Origin: an uncultured Oscillospiraceae bacterium
GTDB taxonomy: Bacteria > Bacillota_A > Clostridia > Oscillospirales > Oscillospiraceae
Assembly (NCBI GenBank): GCA_944387755.1
Contig: CALXGC010000124.1
Coordinates: forward strand, 1-57,974
DNA length: 57,974 nucleotides
Reading direction: 5' to 3'
The notes under the pieces are model-generated. The model had not been told where the DNA came from. It did no database searches and worked only from the letters and a program-made list of their open reading frames with translations. The translations under genes were made by a program, and so were the position numbers. This document shows positions 42,188-50,505 of the stretch, piece after piece (position 1 is the stretch's first letter; each line of letters opens with the position of its first letter).

Positions 42188-42714
42188 CGGCGGAAGAGCT
42201 GCTGTATCTCATTGGACAGGTGGACGACGACCTGATTCAGGCGGCGGAGGACTACCGCCCCGCCTCCCGGAGGGCCGTGCCCTGGCGCGCCCTGGCGGGA
42301 GGGCTGGCCGCCGCCTGCCTGGCGGCCGCGGTGGTCCTCCATCCCCCCGGAGACGGGGACAGCGCGTCCGTCTCCACCGGGGGCGGGGCCTCTGCTTCCG
42401 CCGGAGCGCCGGCGGCGGGAGAGGCGGCCGGCGCGCAGGAGGCCGGGCCTCAGAACGCGCTGGACGCCGGAGACGGCCTGCTGCACACCCCGGAGGGGGC
42501 GTACCGCCTCACCGGGGAGGTGTGTTCCACCCTGCCGGAGGACAGCGTCCAGCTGGGCGTCCTCTTCCTGGAGGGGGAGGAGAGCGAAAGCATGCTCTTC
42601 ACCGGCCGCCGGGAGTACGCCGGGTGCCTGCTGTGGGAGGGACCCGACGGTACCCTCTATGTGCAGCTGGCCGGAGGGGGCTATGCCCAGGCGCTGCCTG
42701 TTGAGGACCCTTGA
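42184..42714 (+). CDS. Putative membrane anti-sigma factor
   Basis: Protein of 176 residues starting MTAEELLYLIGQVDDDLI, the short N-terminal helix typical of anti-sigma factors paired with this ECF group. One membrane helix follows (about 38-53, ALAGGLAAACLAAAVV). Then comes an Ala/Gly/Ser-rich extracytoplasmic linker and a small beta-rich domain with VQLGVLFLEGEE and LLWEGPDGTLYVQL. No known domain name is certain. ATGA coupling with the sigma gene is the main functional argument. Confidence 0.75.
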   Translation: MTAEELLYLIGQVDDDLIQAAEDYRPASRRAVPWRALAGGLAAACLAAAVVLHPPGDGDSASVSTGGGASASAGAPAAGEAAGAQEAGPQNALDAGDGLLHTPEGAYRLTGEVCSTLPEDSVQLGVLFLEGEESESMLFTGRREYAGCLLWEGPDGTLYVQLAGGGYAQALPVEDP

Positions 42715-42739
42715 CCTGGGTTTCAGTCCGGTGTAAAAT
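42711..42739 (+). promoter_or_regulatory. Promoter of the small zincin gene
   Basis: TTGACC (42711-42716) and TAAAAT (42734-42739), 17-base spacer. The -35 overlaps the anti-sigma stop codon. Confidence 0.6.
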
Positions 42740-42769
42740 GGGGCAAAACGCGCAAGAGGAGGCGGCGGC

Positions 42770-43159
42770 ATGACGCCCAGCTATGAGACCATGGGGGACT
42801 GGCTGGAGGAGATCTCCCAGGCCTTCCCCGACGCCTTTTTCGAGGACCTGGACGGGGGCATTCAATTGGAGGAGGAGGCCCTCCCCGACCCGGAATTCCC
42901 GCCCGGAGAGATGTATATCATGGGGGAGTACTGCCACGACGTGCTGGGGCGGTATATCGTCCTCTACTACGGCTCCTTTGCCGCCCTGCTCTCAGAGGAG
43001 GACGAGGAGACCTGGAAGGACGAGATCTTCGCCACCGTGGCCCACGAGTTCACCCACCACATGGAGGACACCGCCGGCCTCCACGCCCTGGACGACAAGG
43101 ACGCGGCGTTTCTCCGTCAGGCGCGGGAGCTGTACGGAGAGGAGCCCGGCGGCCGGTGA
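42770..43159 (+). CDS. Small zincin-like metallopeptidase family protein
   Basis: Protein of 129 residues, acidic. The zinc motif HEFTH (residues 92-96) lies in TVAHEFTHHMED, preceded by ILYYGSF-like strands. This is the pattern of the minimal zincin family (Zincin_1, PF06262), usually intracellular and of unknown substrate. SD AGAGGAGG precedes the ATG. Not linked by overlap to the preceding sigma/anti-sigma pair and has its own promoter. Confidence 0.85.
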   Translation: MTPSYETMGDWLEEISQAFPDAFFEDLDGGIQLEEEALPDPEFPPGEMYIMGEYCHDVLGRYIVLYYGSFAALLSEEDEETWKDEIFATVAHEFTHHMEDTAGLHALDDKDAAFLRQARELYGEEPGGR

Positions 43160-43258
43160 GAGGGCCGGAAATCGGAAAATCTATATAATCTGGCGGGAGA
43201 AACCGGAAAATCAGGAAAAAGAATCGTCATTTTTGCCCTTTTCCTTCCAATAAATCCT

Positions 43259-43278
43259 GGTACAATAGAGACTGTACC
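43259..43278. promoter_or_regulatory. Inverted repeat over the -10 of the DUF6465-like gene
   Basis: GGTACA (43259-43264) and TGTACC (43273-43278) with an 8-base gap. TACAAT inside the first arm is a good -10. A repressor could bind here, but no candidate is visible. Confidence 0.35.
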
Positions 43279-43324
43279 AATGAACCCGACGGCTCCGGCT
43301 GTCAAGGAAAGGAATGTGTGTGTA

Positions 43325-43669
43325 ATGGCGTTTTCCAAAAAAACGGCGGAGGCCGCCCAGCCGGCGGAGAAGCCCGCGGCCAAGACGGCCCGGAAGTCCC
43401 CTGTCCGGAAGGCTCCCGCCGCCAAGAAGACCGCGGCGAAGACTCCGGCTGCCAAGCAGGAGGCCGGTGAGATGAAAGAGATGAAGGTCTCTCTGTTTGT
43501 CCAGTATCTGGGCAAGGAGGTCTCCCAGGCGGACATGGTGGCCGCGGTGAAGAACCAGTGGCAGGGCGAGGAGATCCAGTCCCTGGACCTGTACGTCAAG
43601 CCGGAGGACAAGGCTGTGTACTACGTGGTCAACGGCGTGCCCAGCGCCAGCGGCAAGGTGGAGCTGTAA
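43325..43669 (+). CDS. DUF6465-family small protein with Lys/Ala/Pro-rich N terminus
   Basis: Protein of 114 residues. Residues 1-60 are a histone H1-like, low-complexity stretch rich in AAKKTAAK-type repeats. The C-terminal 60 residues form a compact domain, KVSLFVQYLGKEVSQ, EIQSLDLYVKPEDKAVYYVV, ending SGKVEL. This layout is found in the DUF6465 family of clostridia; function is unknown. The basic tail may bind nucleic acid or polyphosphate. Start at 43325 is favoured over the open frame upstream, which overlaps the promoter. Confidence 0.8.
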   Translation: MAFSKKTAEAAQPAEKPAAKTARKSPVRKAPAAKKTAAKTPAAKQEAGEMKEMKVSLFVQYLGKEVSQADMVAAVKNQWQGEEIQSLDLYVKPEDKAVYYVVNGVPSASGKVEL

Positions 43670-43687
43670 GCTTCCGGAGCGCAATAA

Positions 43688-43720
43688 CCGGGCGGTCCCG
43701 CGGGACCGCCCGGATTTTTT
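43688..43720 (+). terminator. Strong terminator
   Basis: Perfect 26-base palindrome CCGGGCGGTCCCGCGGGACC plus GCCCGG (43688-43713), then ATTTTTTTA. It closes the DUF6465-like gene and abuts the end of corA. Confidence 0.92.
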
Positions 43721-44637
43721 TACCAAAATTTTTTCTTTTTGCAGATCCAAAGGGTCAGTCCAACAATGAAAGCCCCGGCGGCAATGACGGCCGGATAGCC
43801 GTACGCCCACGTCAGTTCCGGCATATGGACAAAGTTCATGCCGTACCACCCGGCCAGCAGGGACAGGGGCAGGAAGATGGTGGTGACGACAGTGAGCGTT
43901 TTCATAATCCGGTTCTGCCGCAGGTCAATCTCCGCCTGAAAGAGCGCCTGAATCTGGAGGCAATATTCCCGCAGCAGCTGAGATTCCTCCCGCAGGCGGA
44001 CCACGCGCGCCTCAAAGAGGCGGAAGAGGCCCTCCTCCTCCGGGGTGAAGAGGCCGTTTTCATTCTCGCGCAGGCGGCCGGCCGCGTCATCCAGCTGGGA
44101 GTAGTACCGGAAGCAGGCCATAGCGGACTTGCGCAGGGCGGTCATGGAGGGGCTGAAATTCTCTAACTGGTCGGAGAGCACCCGGTCCTCCAACTGTTCC
44201 GCCTGGTCCTCCAGCTCTTCCAGGCGGTGGAGATCACGGCTGGTGAGCAGGGAGAGGAGGCTGTAAAAGAAACGGCCCGTCCCGCTGGAGAGAGGGTACT
44301 TCTCTTTGACCATCCGTCTCAGACGGGGGAGAAGCAGATCTCCGTCGTCTACCAACACCACCCGCCCCGGCGCAATCAGCCATCCGAAGGCCAGGCGGGC
44401 GCCGGCACGGGAGTTTTTGGGGAAAACCCAGGTGCCGGAGAGAAAGCCGGGATGGACCTCCGTTTTGCAGACCCGCGCATCCCGCGCGGCGGGCGTGTGG
44501 AGGAGAAAGCCCGCCAGACCGGGCAGGTCCGGATGCAGGGAGAGTTCCTCCGAGGTGAGCAGAACCGCTCCCGGCGTCTCCGGGGGCAGAGGGTGTTCTG
44601 AAGGCGATAGGTTCTGACCGATGGCATACCAGTACAT
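43720..44637 (-). CDS. corA: CorA-family divalent cation transporter
   Basis: Protein of 305 residues. A large N-terminal cytoplasmic domain has long charged helices (LEELEDQAEQLEDRVLSDQL). Two membrane helices end the protein, the first followed by the family signature GMN in WYGMNFVHMPEL. The C terminus is a basic KKKK tail. CorA transports Mg2+ (also Co2+ or Ni2+). The N-terminal domain is shorter and less typical than in E. coli CorA, as in other clostridial relatives. AAAGGAGGAC precedes the ATG; TTTGCG and TACAAT with a 17-base gap lie upstream near 44.7 kb. Confidence 0.93.
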   Translation of the reverse strand: MYWYAIGQNLSPSEHPLPPETPGAVLLTSEELSLHPDLPGLAGFLLHTPAARDARVCKTEVHPGFLSGTWVFPKNSRAGARLAFGWLIAPGRVVLVDDGDLLLPRLRRMVKEKYPLSSGTGRFFYSLLSLLTSRDLHRLEELEDQAEQLEDRVLSDQLENFSPSMTALRKSAMACFRYYSQLDDAAGRLRENENGLFTPEEEGLFRLFEARVVRLREESQLLREYCLQIQALFQAEIDLRQNRIMKTLTVVTTIFLPLSLLAGWYGMNFVHMPELTWAYGYPAVIAAGAFIVGLTLWICKKKKFW

Positions 44638-44793
44638 GTTCGGGGTCCTCCTTTACAAAACAGCGGGACTGCGGGGGTTCCTGTTCTTGTTATTGTAGCA
44701 CAGGGAGGCGGCGGCGCAAAGGTGTACTTTTCCGAAAAACTGTGGTATGCTGAACAAAACGCCCTTTGGCGGAAAAGCGAGGTAAAAGCGCCC

Positions 44794-45357
44794 ATGCGAA
44801 TTGATCCCACCGTCTACTCCGGCCGCCCCGCCGGCGGCCGCATTCCTCAGGAGGAGGCCGTCTATGACAAACTGGAGGAGCTGGACATCTCCTTCCTCCG
44901 GGCGGACCACGACCACGCGGACACCATGGAGGACTGCCTTCAGATTGAGTCCGTTTTGGGGAGTAAAATCTGCAAAAACCTGTTTCTGTGCAACCGGCAG
45001 CAGACGGAGTTCTACCTGCTGCTGATGCCGGGGGACAAGCCCTTTAAGACCAAGTATCTGTCCGCCCAGCTGGGCTGTTCCCGGCTGTCCTTCGCCGATG
45101 CGGAACACATGGGGGAGTATCTGAACACCACCCCCGGCTCCGTCTCCGCCCTGGAGCTGCTCTTCGACGTCCAGGGCAAGATCCAGCTGGTTATCGACCG
45201 GCCCCTGCTGGAGGAGCCGGACTTCTGCGGCCACCCCGGCATCTCCACCTCCACCCTCCGGCTGAAACGGGAGGACCTTCTCCGCTATGTCCGGGCCGTG
45301 GGACACGAGCCCGTCTATGTGGACCTGCCCGACCCAAGAGAGACGGCAGAGGACTGA
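44794..45357 (+). CDS. YbaK/ProX-type aminoacyl-tRNA deacylase
   Basis: Protein of 187 residues matching the prolyl-tRNA editing (ProX/PrdX) family: VYDKLEELDISFLRADH at the start, GSKICKNLFLCNRQQTEF with the conserved Lys, KYLSAQLGCSRLSFA, and TPGSVSALELLFD, followed by ISTSTLRLKREDLL. It hydrolyses Ala-tRNAPro as a free-standing editing enzyme. The ATG at 44794 follows GAGGT; the longer open frame begins within the promoter. Transcribed away from corA. Confidence 0.9.
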   Translation: MRIDPTVYSGRPAGGRIPQEEAVYDKLEELDISFLRADHDHADTMEDCLQIESVLGSKICKNLFLCNRQQTEFYLLLMPGDKPFKTKYLSAQLGCSRLSFADAEHMGEYLNTTPGSVSALELLFDVQGKIQLVIDRPLLEEPDFCGHPGISTSTLRLKREDLLRYVRAVGHEPVYVDLPDPRETAED

Positions 45358-45461
45358 ACAAAGCCACGCCCCCGGACAGGCGCTCATAAAAACGTGATTG
45401 GAAAGAATTACGGTTACGGCATCTGTCAGACAGGGTTGCGCAACGCGCCCCTTTGCCGCGC

Positions 45462-47564
45462 CTACTGGAGGAGGGCGCCGGGCCGCTCCTCCAGAGAAAA
45501 CCAGGCCCGGAAGACGCACGCCCCGGTGTCCGGCCAGTAATAGGCGGCGTTATCCCGGCTGTGCACCTCCACCAGAGGGCCGGCCGTCCGGCACCAGCTC
45601 TCCGTTCCTCCGGGGAGGAGGACCCCCGGATTGCCGTCCCAGTCATAGAGCTGCCAGTCCCCGTCCGGCGTCTTCTGGACGGCCAGATACTTCCCGTCCT
45701 CCGTCTCCAGGGTGTTCAGCTCTCCCTTTTGGGCGGGCAGAACCAGTTCCCCCTCCCGGGTGGTGACGGCGAAGCTGCCGCTCCCATAGTCCCGAAAGAG
45801 CACCCGCCCATCCATCTCATAGGGATAACTCTCCCCCGGCAGAGGGCTTTGGAAGGTGTAAACTTCCGCCCCCTTGGACACGGTGACGGAGCCATCCTCT
45901 CCGGGTGTCACCTCCCACCAGTCCGCATCCCGGTTCTGGAGGGCGGCGTCCAGCCGCTCTACCCAAGCCTGGTCGGTGATGACAGTCACCTCCCCGGTCT
46001 CCGGGTCCAGCAGGCGGGCGTCATAGTCCTCCCCCCAGGAGCCCAGGTAGAACAGGCCGTCCCGCCACTGGGCGGTGAAATAGGCGTCCCCGGTGAACCA
46101 GGGGAAGTTTTCCGGTTGAGTAATCCCTAGCTTCTCCCAGCTCCAGCGGGTCTTCTCCGTTCCGTTTCCGCTGTCCAGCAGGTACAGATTCTCTCCGTCC
46201 CCGGCGAAAATGCCCACAGGACTTCCCGCCGCCCCCCAGTATTGGAAGGGGGTGCTCCAGCTCCCGTCCAGAGCCGCCAGGGCCGACAGCGTGCCTTCCA
46301 TCGGGTCCCTATCCGGGCCGCTCCGGGCGAGCTTCCAGACAGGCAGCCACTGGTCCTGTCCGTCCCCGTCGATCCAGGAGAGCTGGGAGATGGAGTCGCA
46401 CACCGGGTCCAACACCGCGCACCCGTCCAGGGTCATCAGGCCGTACAGGTAGTTGGGGAAGTCGTCCGCCAGCGCCCCGTCATATCCGCTCAGGTAGTAG
46501 GCCGCTCCGGCGAAGGGCGCCAGCGCGCCGTAGTCCGCGCTGGGAATCAGCTCCTCCATGGGACCGCCCTTCAGGCGGGTCCCCACAGCGGGGAGGCGCT
46601 CCGACTCTTCCAGTACCTCCCAGTGCTCTATCACGGCGGGACCGCTCTCCTGGGGCTCCGCCGCAGGCACATAGCCCTGGCTCTCCGCCAGTTTTTGGCC
46701 GCCGGGACCCAGCAGCCAGTTATAGAGCACGCGGGCAGGGCTGTTCTCCGGCTCGTCCCTGGCAATAGCTGCGAAGTAGGGGTTCCGGAAGGGATAGGCC
46801 TCCTTCTGAATGCTCTCAGGGGAGGGCTCCACCCCGTCCACCGCCAGTACTTTCAGCCCCTGGGCCATCGCCATATCGTTGGCGTAGTAATAGACGGTGT
46901 AGCCAATTGCCGCCGGGGAGTTGTCGTACTCCCGCACGCCCTCCAGCAGGCCAAGCATGGAGTCGGACAGCCAGGAGGCGGGCGGGTCCATCAGGGGCTG
47001 GCCGTCCATCACCAGCTTTTCAAACATGGTCTGGCTCCCCGCCTCCTTATTGCGCTGGAAGGCCACAATGTCCAGGTCATCGCCTCCCACCTGGCTCCAG
47101 TTGGTGATCTCTCCGGTATAGATTTTTTGAATCTCCTCTGTGGTGAGGCTGTCCACCGGGTTGTTTTCATTGACCACAAACACCAGGGCGTCGGTGGCGA
47201 AGGGGGTGAGCAGCCACCCGTCCCCCTCCTCCAGCTGGGATAAAACCTCCGGGGCGGGCTCCGCCGCCATCACCAGGGCGGCCTCCCCGGCCATTAAATT
47301 CCGGTAAGACTGGGTGGTGCGGGAGAAGTCCACCAAATTGTCCACCTGTTCCAGCTTCTCCCCCAGCAGCACGGCGCACATAGCCCGCGCCAGAGGGGCG
47401 GTGGAGGTGGACCCGTCCAGCTTGGGGAAGCTGTCCCGCGTAAAGACAAATTCTGTCTCTGTATCCGGCGCCGGAACCTCGCCGCCCTCCTTGGGACCGC
47501 AGGCGGCCAGCAGAACCAGCGCCAGCACCAGCAGTGCCGGCAGAAATTTGACGTTCCGGAGCAT
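45462..47564 (-). CDS. PstS-like substrate-binding lipoprotein with extra C-terminal domain
   Basis: Protein of 700 residues. Lipoprotein signal LPALLVLALVLLAACG with Cys22. Residues 40 to about 345 follow a phosphate-binding PstS-like fold: LDGSTSTAPLARAM, NLVDFSRTTQSYRNLMAG, PFATDALVFVVNENNPVDSL, IYTGEITNWSQVGG, FQRNKEAGSQT and SPAAIGYTVYYYAN. The second half (about 365-700) has no clear match; it has Trp- and Asp/Gly-rich repeated strands (YLLDSGNGTEKTRW, GLFYLGSWGEDYDARLLD, GKYLAVQKTPDGDWQLYDWD), suggesting a beta-propeller-like domain. No ABC transporter genes lie beside it, so sensing or solute capture are both possible. SD AAAGGAGGGC precedes ATG 47564. Confidence 0.8.
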   Translation of the reverse strand: MLRNVKFLPALLVLALVLLAACGPKEGGEVPAPDTETEFVFTRDSFPKLDGSTSTAPLARAMCAVLLGEKLEQVDNLVDFSRTTQSYRNLMAGEAALVMAAEPAPEVLSQLEEGDGWLLTPFATDALVFVVNENNPVDSLTTEEIQKIYTGEITNWSQVGGDDLDIVAFQRNKEAGSQTMFEKLVMDGQPLMDPPASWLSDSMLGLLEGVREYDNSPAAIGYTVYYYANDMAMAQGLKVLAVDGVEPSPESIQKEAYPFRNPYFAAIARDEPENSPARVLYNWLLGPGGQKLAESQGYVPAAEPQESGPAVIEHWEVLEESERLPAVGTRLKGGPMEELIPSADYGALAPFAGAAYYLSGYDGALADDFPNYLYGLMTLDGCAVLDPVCDSISQLSWIDGDGQDQWLPVWKLARSGPDRDPMEGTLSALAALDGSWSTPFQYWGAAGSPVGIFAGDGENLYLLDSGNGTEKTRWSWEKLGITQPENFPWFTGDAYFTAQWRDGLFYLGSWGEDYDARLLDPETGEVTVITDQAWVERLDAALQNRDADWWEVTPGEDGSVTVSKGAEVYTFQSPLPGESYPYEMDGRVLFRDYGSGSFAVTTREGELVLPAQKGELNTLETEDGKYLAVQKTPDGDWQLYDWDGNPGVLLPGGTESWCRTAGPLVEVHSRDNAAYYWPDTGACVFRAWFSLEERPGALLQ

Positions 47565-47679
47565 AAAAACGCCCTCCTTTCGGATTCTGGTTCCATTGTA
47601 CCGCCTATTTTTTAAAAACACTTTAAGAATTGGTGTCAGTTTCCTCTCAAAACAGTCACAAATCCCATTATCAAGCAGG

Positions 47680-47784
47680 TATTTCCCCCAAACGGATATC
47701 AAGACCACAAGCCGCTATACCCATCCGGATCTGTCCGCCATGTCTCAGGCGATTTATGAACTGCGGGAGGCCCTGATCTCCTGA
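47680..47784 (+). pseudogene. Tyrosine recombinase (integrase) 3' remnant
   Basis: A reading frame ending at 47784 gives TDIKTTSRYTHPDLSAMSQ followed by AIYELREAL. DIKTTSRYTH matches the last catalytic segment of tyrosine recombinases, with the nucleophilic Tyr in RYTH. Only about 33 codons are recognisable; upstream sequence in this frame overlaps the promoter region of the lipoprotein gene and is unrelated. It lies 87 bases beyond the 3' end of tRNA-Val, a common integration site for mobile elements. Confidence 0.65.
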
Positions 47785-47833
47785 ACGGACCCTTCGCAGG
47801 GGAAATTTCCGCGCCGCAGTTGCGCAAAATGTC

Positions 47834-47866
47834 AAAACCCTAGAACCGTTGCGGCTCTAGGGTTTT
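47834..47866 (-). terminator. Terminator after tRNA-Val
   Basis: AAAACCCTAGA (47834-47844) pairs with TCTAGGGTTTT (47856-47866), with inner CCG/CGG pairs. Downstream of the minus-strand tRNA, with a T-rich end. Confidence 0.85.
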
Positions 47867-47870
47867 CTTA

Positions 47871-47946
47871 TGGTGGACGATACAGGACTTGAACCTGTGA
47901 CCTCCCGCACGTCAAGCGGATGCTCTACCAGCTGAGCTAATCGTCC
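47871..47946 (-). tRNA. tRNA-Val, anticodon GAC
   Basis: The minus strand folds into a complete cloverleaf of 76 bases: acceptor GGACGAT/ATCGTCC, D arm AGCTCAGCTGGTAGAGC, anticodon loop TTGACGT with GAC at 34-36 (plus-strand 47911-47913), T arm ACAGGTTCAAGTCCTGT, discriminator A and an encoded CCA. Confidence 0.96.
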
Positions 47947-48052
47947 GAACAGCATGGATTATTATAACGGGGCTCTCTTAAAAAGTCAAGCCCTTTTTCT
48001 TATTTTTTTACAGAGGGGCGGGAAAAAATTTCAGGGAAATTTTGTTTTTTCT

Positions 48053-48081
48053 CTGACAAATCCACGGCTTTGTGATATACT
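48053..48081 (+). promoter_or_regulatory. Promoter of pgi
   Basis: CTGACA (48053-48058) and TATACT (48076-48081) with 17 bases between, about 35 bases before the ATG. Confidence 0.7.
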
Positions 48082-48117
48082 GGAGCTGCTTATTTTATAC
48101 GCAAGGAGGACTTCATC

Positions 48118-49443
48118 ATGCTGACCCTTGATCTGTCAAAATTGAATGGATTCCTGCCCCAGGATTACCTGTCCAGCCGTCAGGCGGGGCTGGAGCAGGC
48201 GGCGAAGATGCTGGCGGAGCACAACGGCCCCGGCAGCGACTTCACCGGGTGGGTGACGCTGCCCAGGGACTATGACAAGGAGGAGTTTGCCCGCATTCAG
48301 GCGGCTGCCAAGCGCATCCAGCAGCAGTCCCAGGTGCTGGTGGTCATCGGCATCGGCGGCTCCTATCTGGGCGCCCGCGCGGTGATTGAACTGCTGGGCT
48401 CCCCCAACTACAACCTGAAGAAGAAGGATACCCCCGACATCCTCTTCGCCGGCAACGGCCTGTCCACCGACGCCCTGCTGGAGACCATCGCCCTCATCGG
48501 CGACCGGGACTTCTCCGTGAACGTGAACGCCAAGTCCGGCACCACCACCGAACCCGCCGTGGCCTTCCGCATCTTTAAGCAGATGCTGGAGGCAAAGTAC
48601 GGCAAGGAGGAGGCCAAAAACCGCATCTATGCCACCACCGACAAGGCCCGCGGCGCGCTGAAGGGCCTGGCCGACAAGGAGGGCTATGAGGAGTTCGTGG
48701 TGCCCGACGACGTGGGCGGCCGCTACTCCGTCCTCACCGCTGTGGGCCTGCTGCCCATCGCTGTGGCCGGAATCGACATCCAGGCCCTGATGGACGGCGC
48801 CGCCCAGGCCATGGAGGCCCTGTCCGCCCCCGGCCTGGACAACCCCGCCTGGCAGTATGCCGCCGCCCGCCACGCCCTGTACGAGGGGGGCAAGAAGGTG
48901 GAGCTGCTGGCCTGCTATGAGCCCTGCTTCCGGTTCTTCGCCGAGTGGTGGAAGCAGCTCTACGGCGAGAGCGAGGGCAAGGACGGCAAGGGCCTCTTCC
49001 CCGCCAGCGTGGAGTACACCGCCGACCTGCACTCCATGGGCCAGTACATCCAGGAGGGCGAGCGCCTGATGACCGAGACTGTGGTCCAGTTCGCCCCCAA
49101 GGGGGAGTTCAGCATCCCCAACGACCCGGAGAATGTGGACGGCCTCAACTTCCTGTCCGGCAAGCCCCTCTCCTTCGTGGCGGAGCAGGCCATGCGGGCC
49201 GTCATCCTGGCCCACGTGGACGGCGGCGTGCCCAACGTGCGCATCCAGATGCCCGCCCTCAGCGAGACCGTCACCGGCTACCTCATCTACTTCTTCGAGT
49301 ATGTGTGCGGCCTGTCCGGCTACCTGCTGAAGGTCAACCCCTTCAACCAGCCCGGCGTGGAGGCCTATAAAAACAACATGTACGCCCTCCTGGGCAAGCC
49401 CGGCTATGAGGCCCAGAAGGCCGCCCTGGAAGCCAAGTTCTGA
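48118..49443 (+). CDS. pgi: Glucose-6-phosphate isomerase
   Basis: Protein of 441 residues, the short bacterial (B. subtilis-type) form. Sugar-phosphate site GIGGSYLGARAVIELL, the SIS-domain NAKSGTTTEPAVAFR, ATTDKARGALKGLAD, DVGGRYSVLTAVGLLPIAVAG, the FNQPGVEAYK signature and GGVPNVRIQMPAL near the end. It interconverts glucose-6-phosphate and fructose-6-phosphate. SD AAGGAGGA precedes the ATG. Monocistronic by its promoter and the hairpin that follows. Confidence 0.97.
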   Translation: MLTLDLSKLNGFLPQDYLSSRQAGLEQAAKMLAEHNGPGSDFTGWVTLPRDYDKEEFARIQAAAKRIQQQSQVLVVIGIGGSYLGARAVIELLGSPNYNLKKKDTPDILFAGNGLSTDALLETIALIGDRDFSVNVNAKSGTTTEPAVAFRIFKQMLEAKYGKEEAKNRIYATTDKARGALKGLADKEGYEEFVVPDDVGGRYSVLTAVGLLPIAVAGIDIQALMDGAAQAMEALSAPGLDNPAWQYAAARHALYEGGKKVELLACYEPCFRFFAEWWKQLYGESEGKDGKGLFPASVEYTADLHSMGQYIQEGERLMTETVVQFAPKGEFSIPNDPENVDGLNFLSGKPLSFVAEQAMRAVILAHVDGGVPNVRIQMPALSETVTGYLIYFFEYVCGLSGYLLKVNPFNQPGVEAYKNNMYALLGKPGYEAQKAALEAKF

Positions 49444-49468
49444 TTCTCTCCACCGCCCCACAGCAAAC

Positions 49469-49505
49469 AGCAGGGACACGGAATTTCCGTATCCCTGCTG
49501 GCTTT
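49469..49505 (+). terminator. Terminator after pgi
   Basis: AGCAGGGACACGGAA pairs with TTCCGTATCCCTGCT, followed by GGCTTTTAT. One internal mismatch. Confidence 0.8.
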
Positions 49506-49604
49506 TATGCCTTGGAATTGGGGCAAAATTTGCTCTGACAGGAAACGGTCCGTCCTGCCCGGCGGGGATGGCGCGTTTCCGACAGAAAACCGCCGCGCCG
49601 GGTC

Positions 49605-49633
49605 TTGCAATTTGGGGGAAAAGACAGTAAAAT
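49605..49633 (+). promoter_or_regulatory. Promoter of the MoxR/VWA pair
   Basis: TTGCAA (49605-49610) and TAAAAT (49628-49633), 17-base spacer, 52 bases before the ATPase start. Confidence 0.65.
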
Positions 49634-49684
49634 GCAGGTATCCTCACAAAGGTGGGCGGAGCGGCGCCCGGAAAGGAATGGAAT

Positions 49685-50494
49685 ATGAGCGAATTTCGCG
49701 GAAGTCAGAACTATGTGGCGTCGGAGGAGCTGATGCGGGCGGTAAATATCGCCATGGTGCTGCAAAAGCCTCTGCTGATTAAGGGCGAGCCGGGCACCGG
49801 CAAGACCATGCTGGCCGAGGCCATAGCGGAGGCGCTGGACCGGCAGCTGATTATCTGGAACATCAAGTCCACCACCAAGGCCCAGGACGGCCTGTATGTG
49901 TACGACGTGGTTCAGCGCCTGTACGACAGCCAGTTCGGCGGCGAGGGCGTGGACGACATCGCCAAATATATCCGCCTGGGCAAGCTGGGAGAGGCGTTTA
50001 CCGCGGAGGAGCAGGTGATTCTCCTCATCGACGAGATTGACAAGGCGGACCTGGAGTTCCCCAACGACCTGCTGTGGGAGCTGGACCGCATGGAGTTCCA
50101 CATCCCGGAGACCGGAGAGACCGTCACCGCCAAACACCGCCCGGTGGTCATCATCACCTCCAACGCGGAGAAGGAGCTGCCCGACGCCTTCCTGCGCCGG
50201 TGCGTGTTCCACTACATCGAGTTCCCCGACCGGGAGCTGATGGCGGAGATCGTCCAGGTCCACTTCCCGGAGCTGGACCAGCGGCTGCTGGACCAGGCCC
50301 TGGAGGCCTTCTACCGCATCCGGAAGCTGCCCCAGATTAAGAAGAAGCCCTCCACCAGCGAGATCATCGACTGGCTCCGGGCCCTGGTCCACGAGGGGGT
50401 GGACCCGGACCGGGTGGTGAAGGAGCTGCCCTATCTGGGGGTGCTGCTGAAAAAGAACGAGGATATGGACGCCCTGCGCCGGGCCTGGAAATAA
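49685..50494 (+). CDS. MoxR-type AAA+ ATPase
   Basis: Protein of 269 residues. Walker A is GEPGTGKTMLAEAIAEAL, Walker B ILLIDEIDKADLEFPNDLLW, sensor 1 VVIITSNAEKELPDAFLRRC, followed by FHYIEFPD. It resembles the CoxD-type MoxR group. Such ATPases work with a VWA protein to remodel or insert metal cofactors into other proteins; the client here is unknown. The partner VWA gene starts 11 bases downstream. Confidence 0.92.
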   Translation: MSEFRGSQNYVASEELMRAVNIAMVLQKPLLIKGEPGTGKTMLAEAIAEALDRQLIIWNIKSTTKAQDGLYVYDVVQRLYDSQFGGEGVDDIAKYIRLGKLGEAFTAEEQVILLIDEIDKADLEFPNDLLWELDRMEFHIPETGETVTAKHRPVVIITSNAEKELPDAFLRRCVFHYIEFPDRELMAEIVQVHFPELDQRLLDQALEAFYRIRKLPQIKKKPSTSEIIDWLRALVHEGVDPDRVVKELPYLGVLLKKNEDMDALRRAWK

Positions 50495-50505
50495 GAGGTG
50501 CGCCC

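Noticed and set aside
45398..46130. Plus-strand open frames over the lipoprotein gene 3' end
   Set aside because: Shadow frames; the minus strand encodes a continuous 700-residue lipoprotein with clear motifs.
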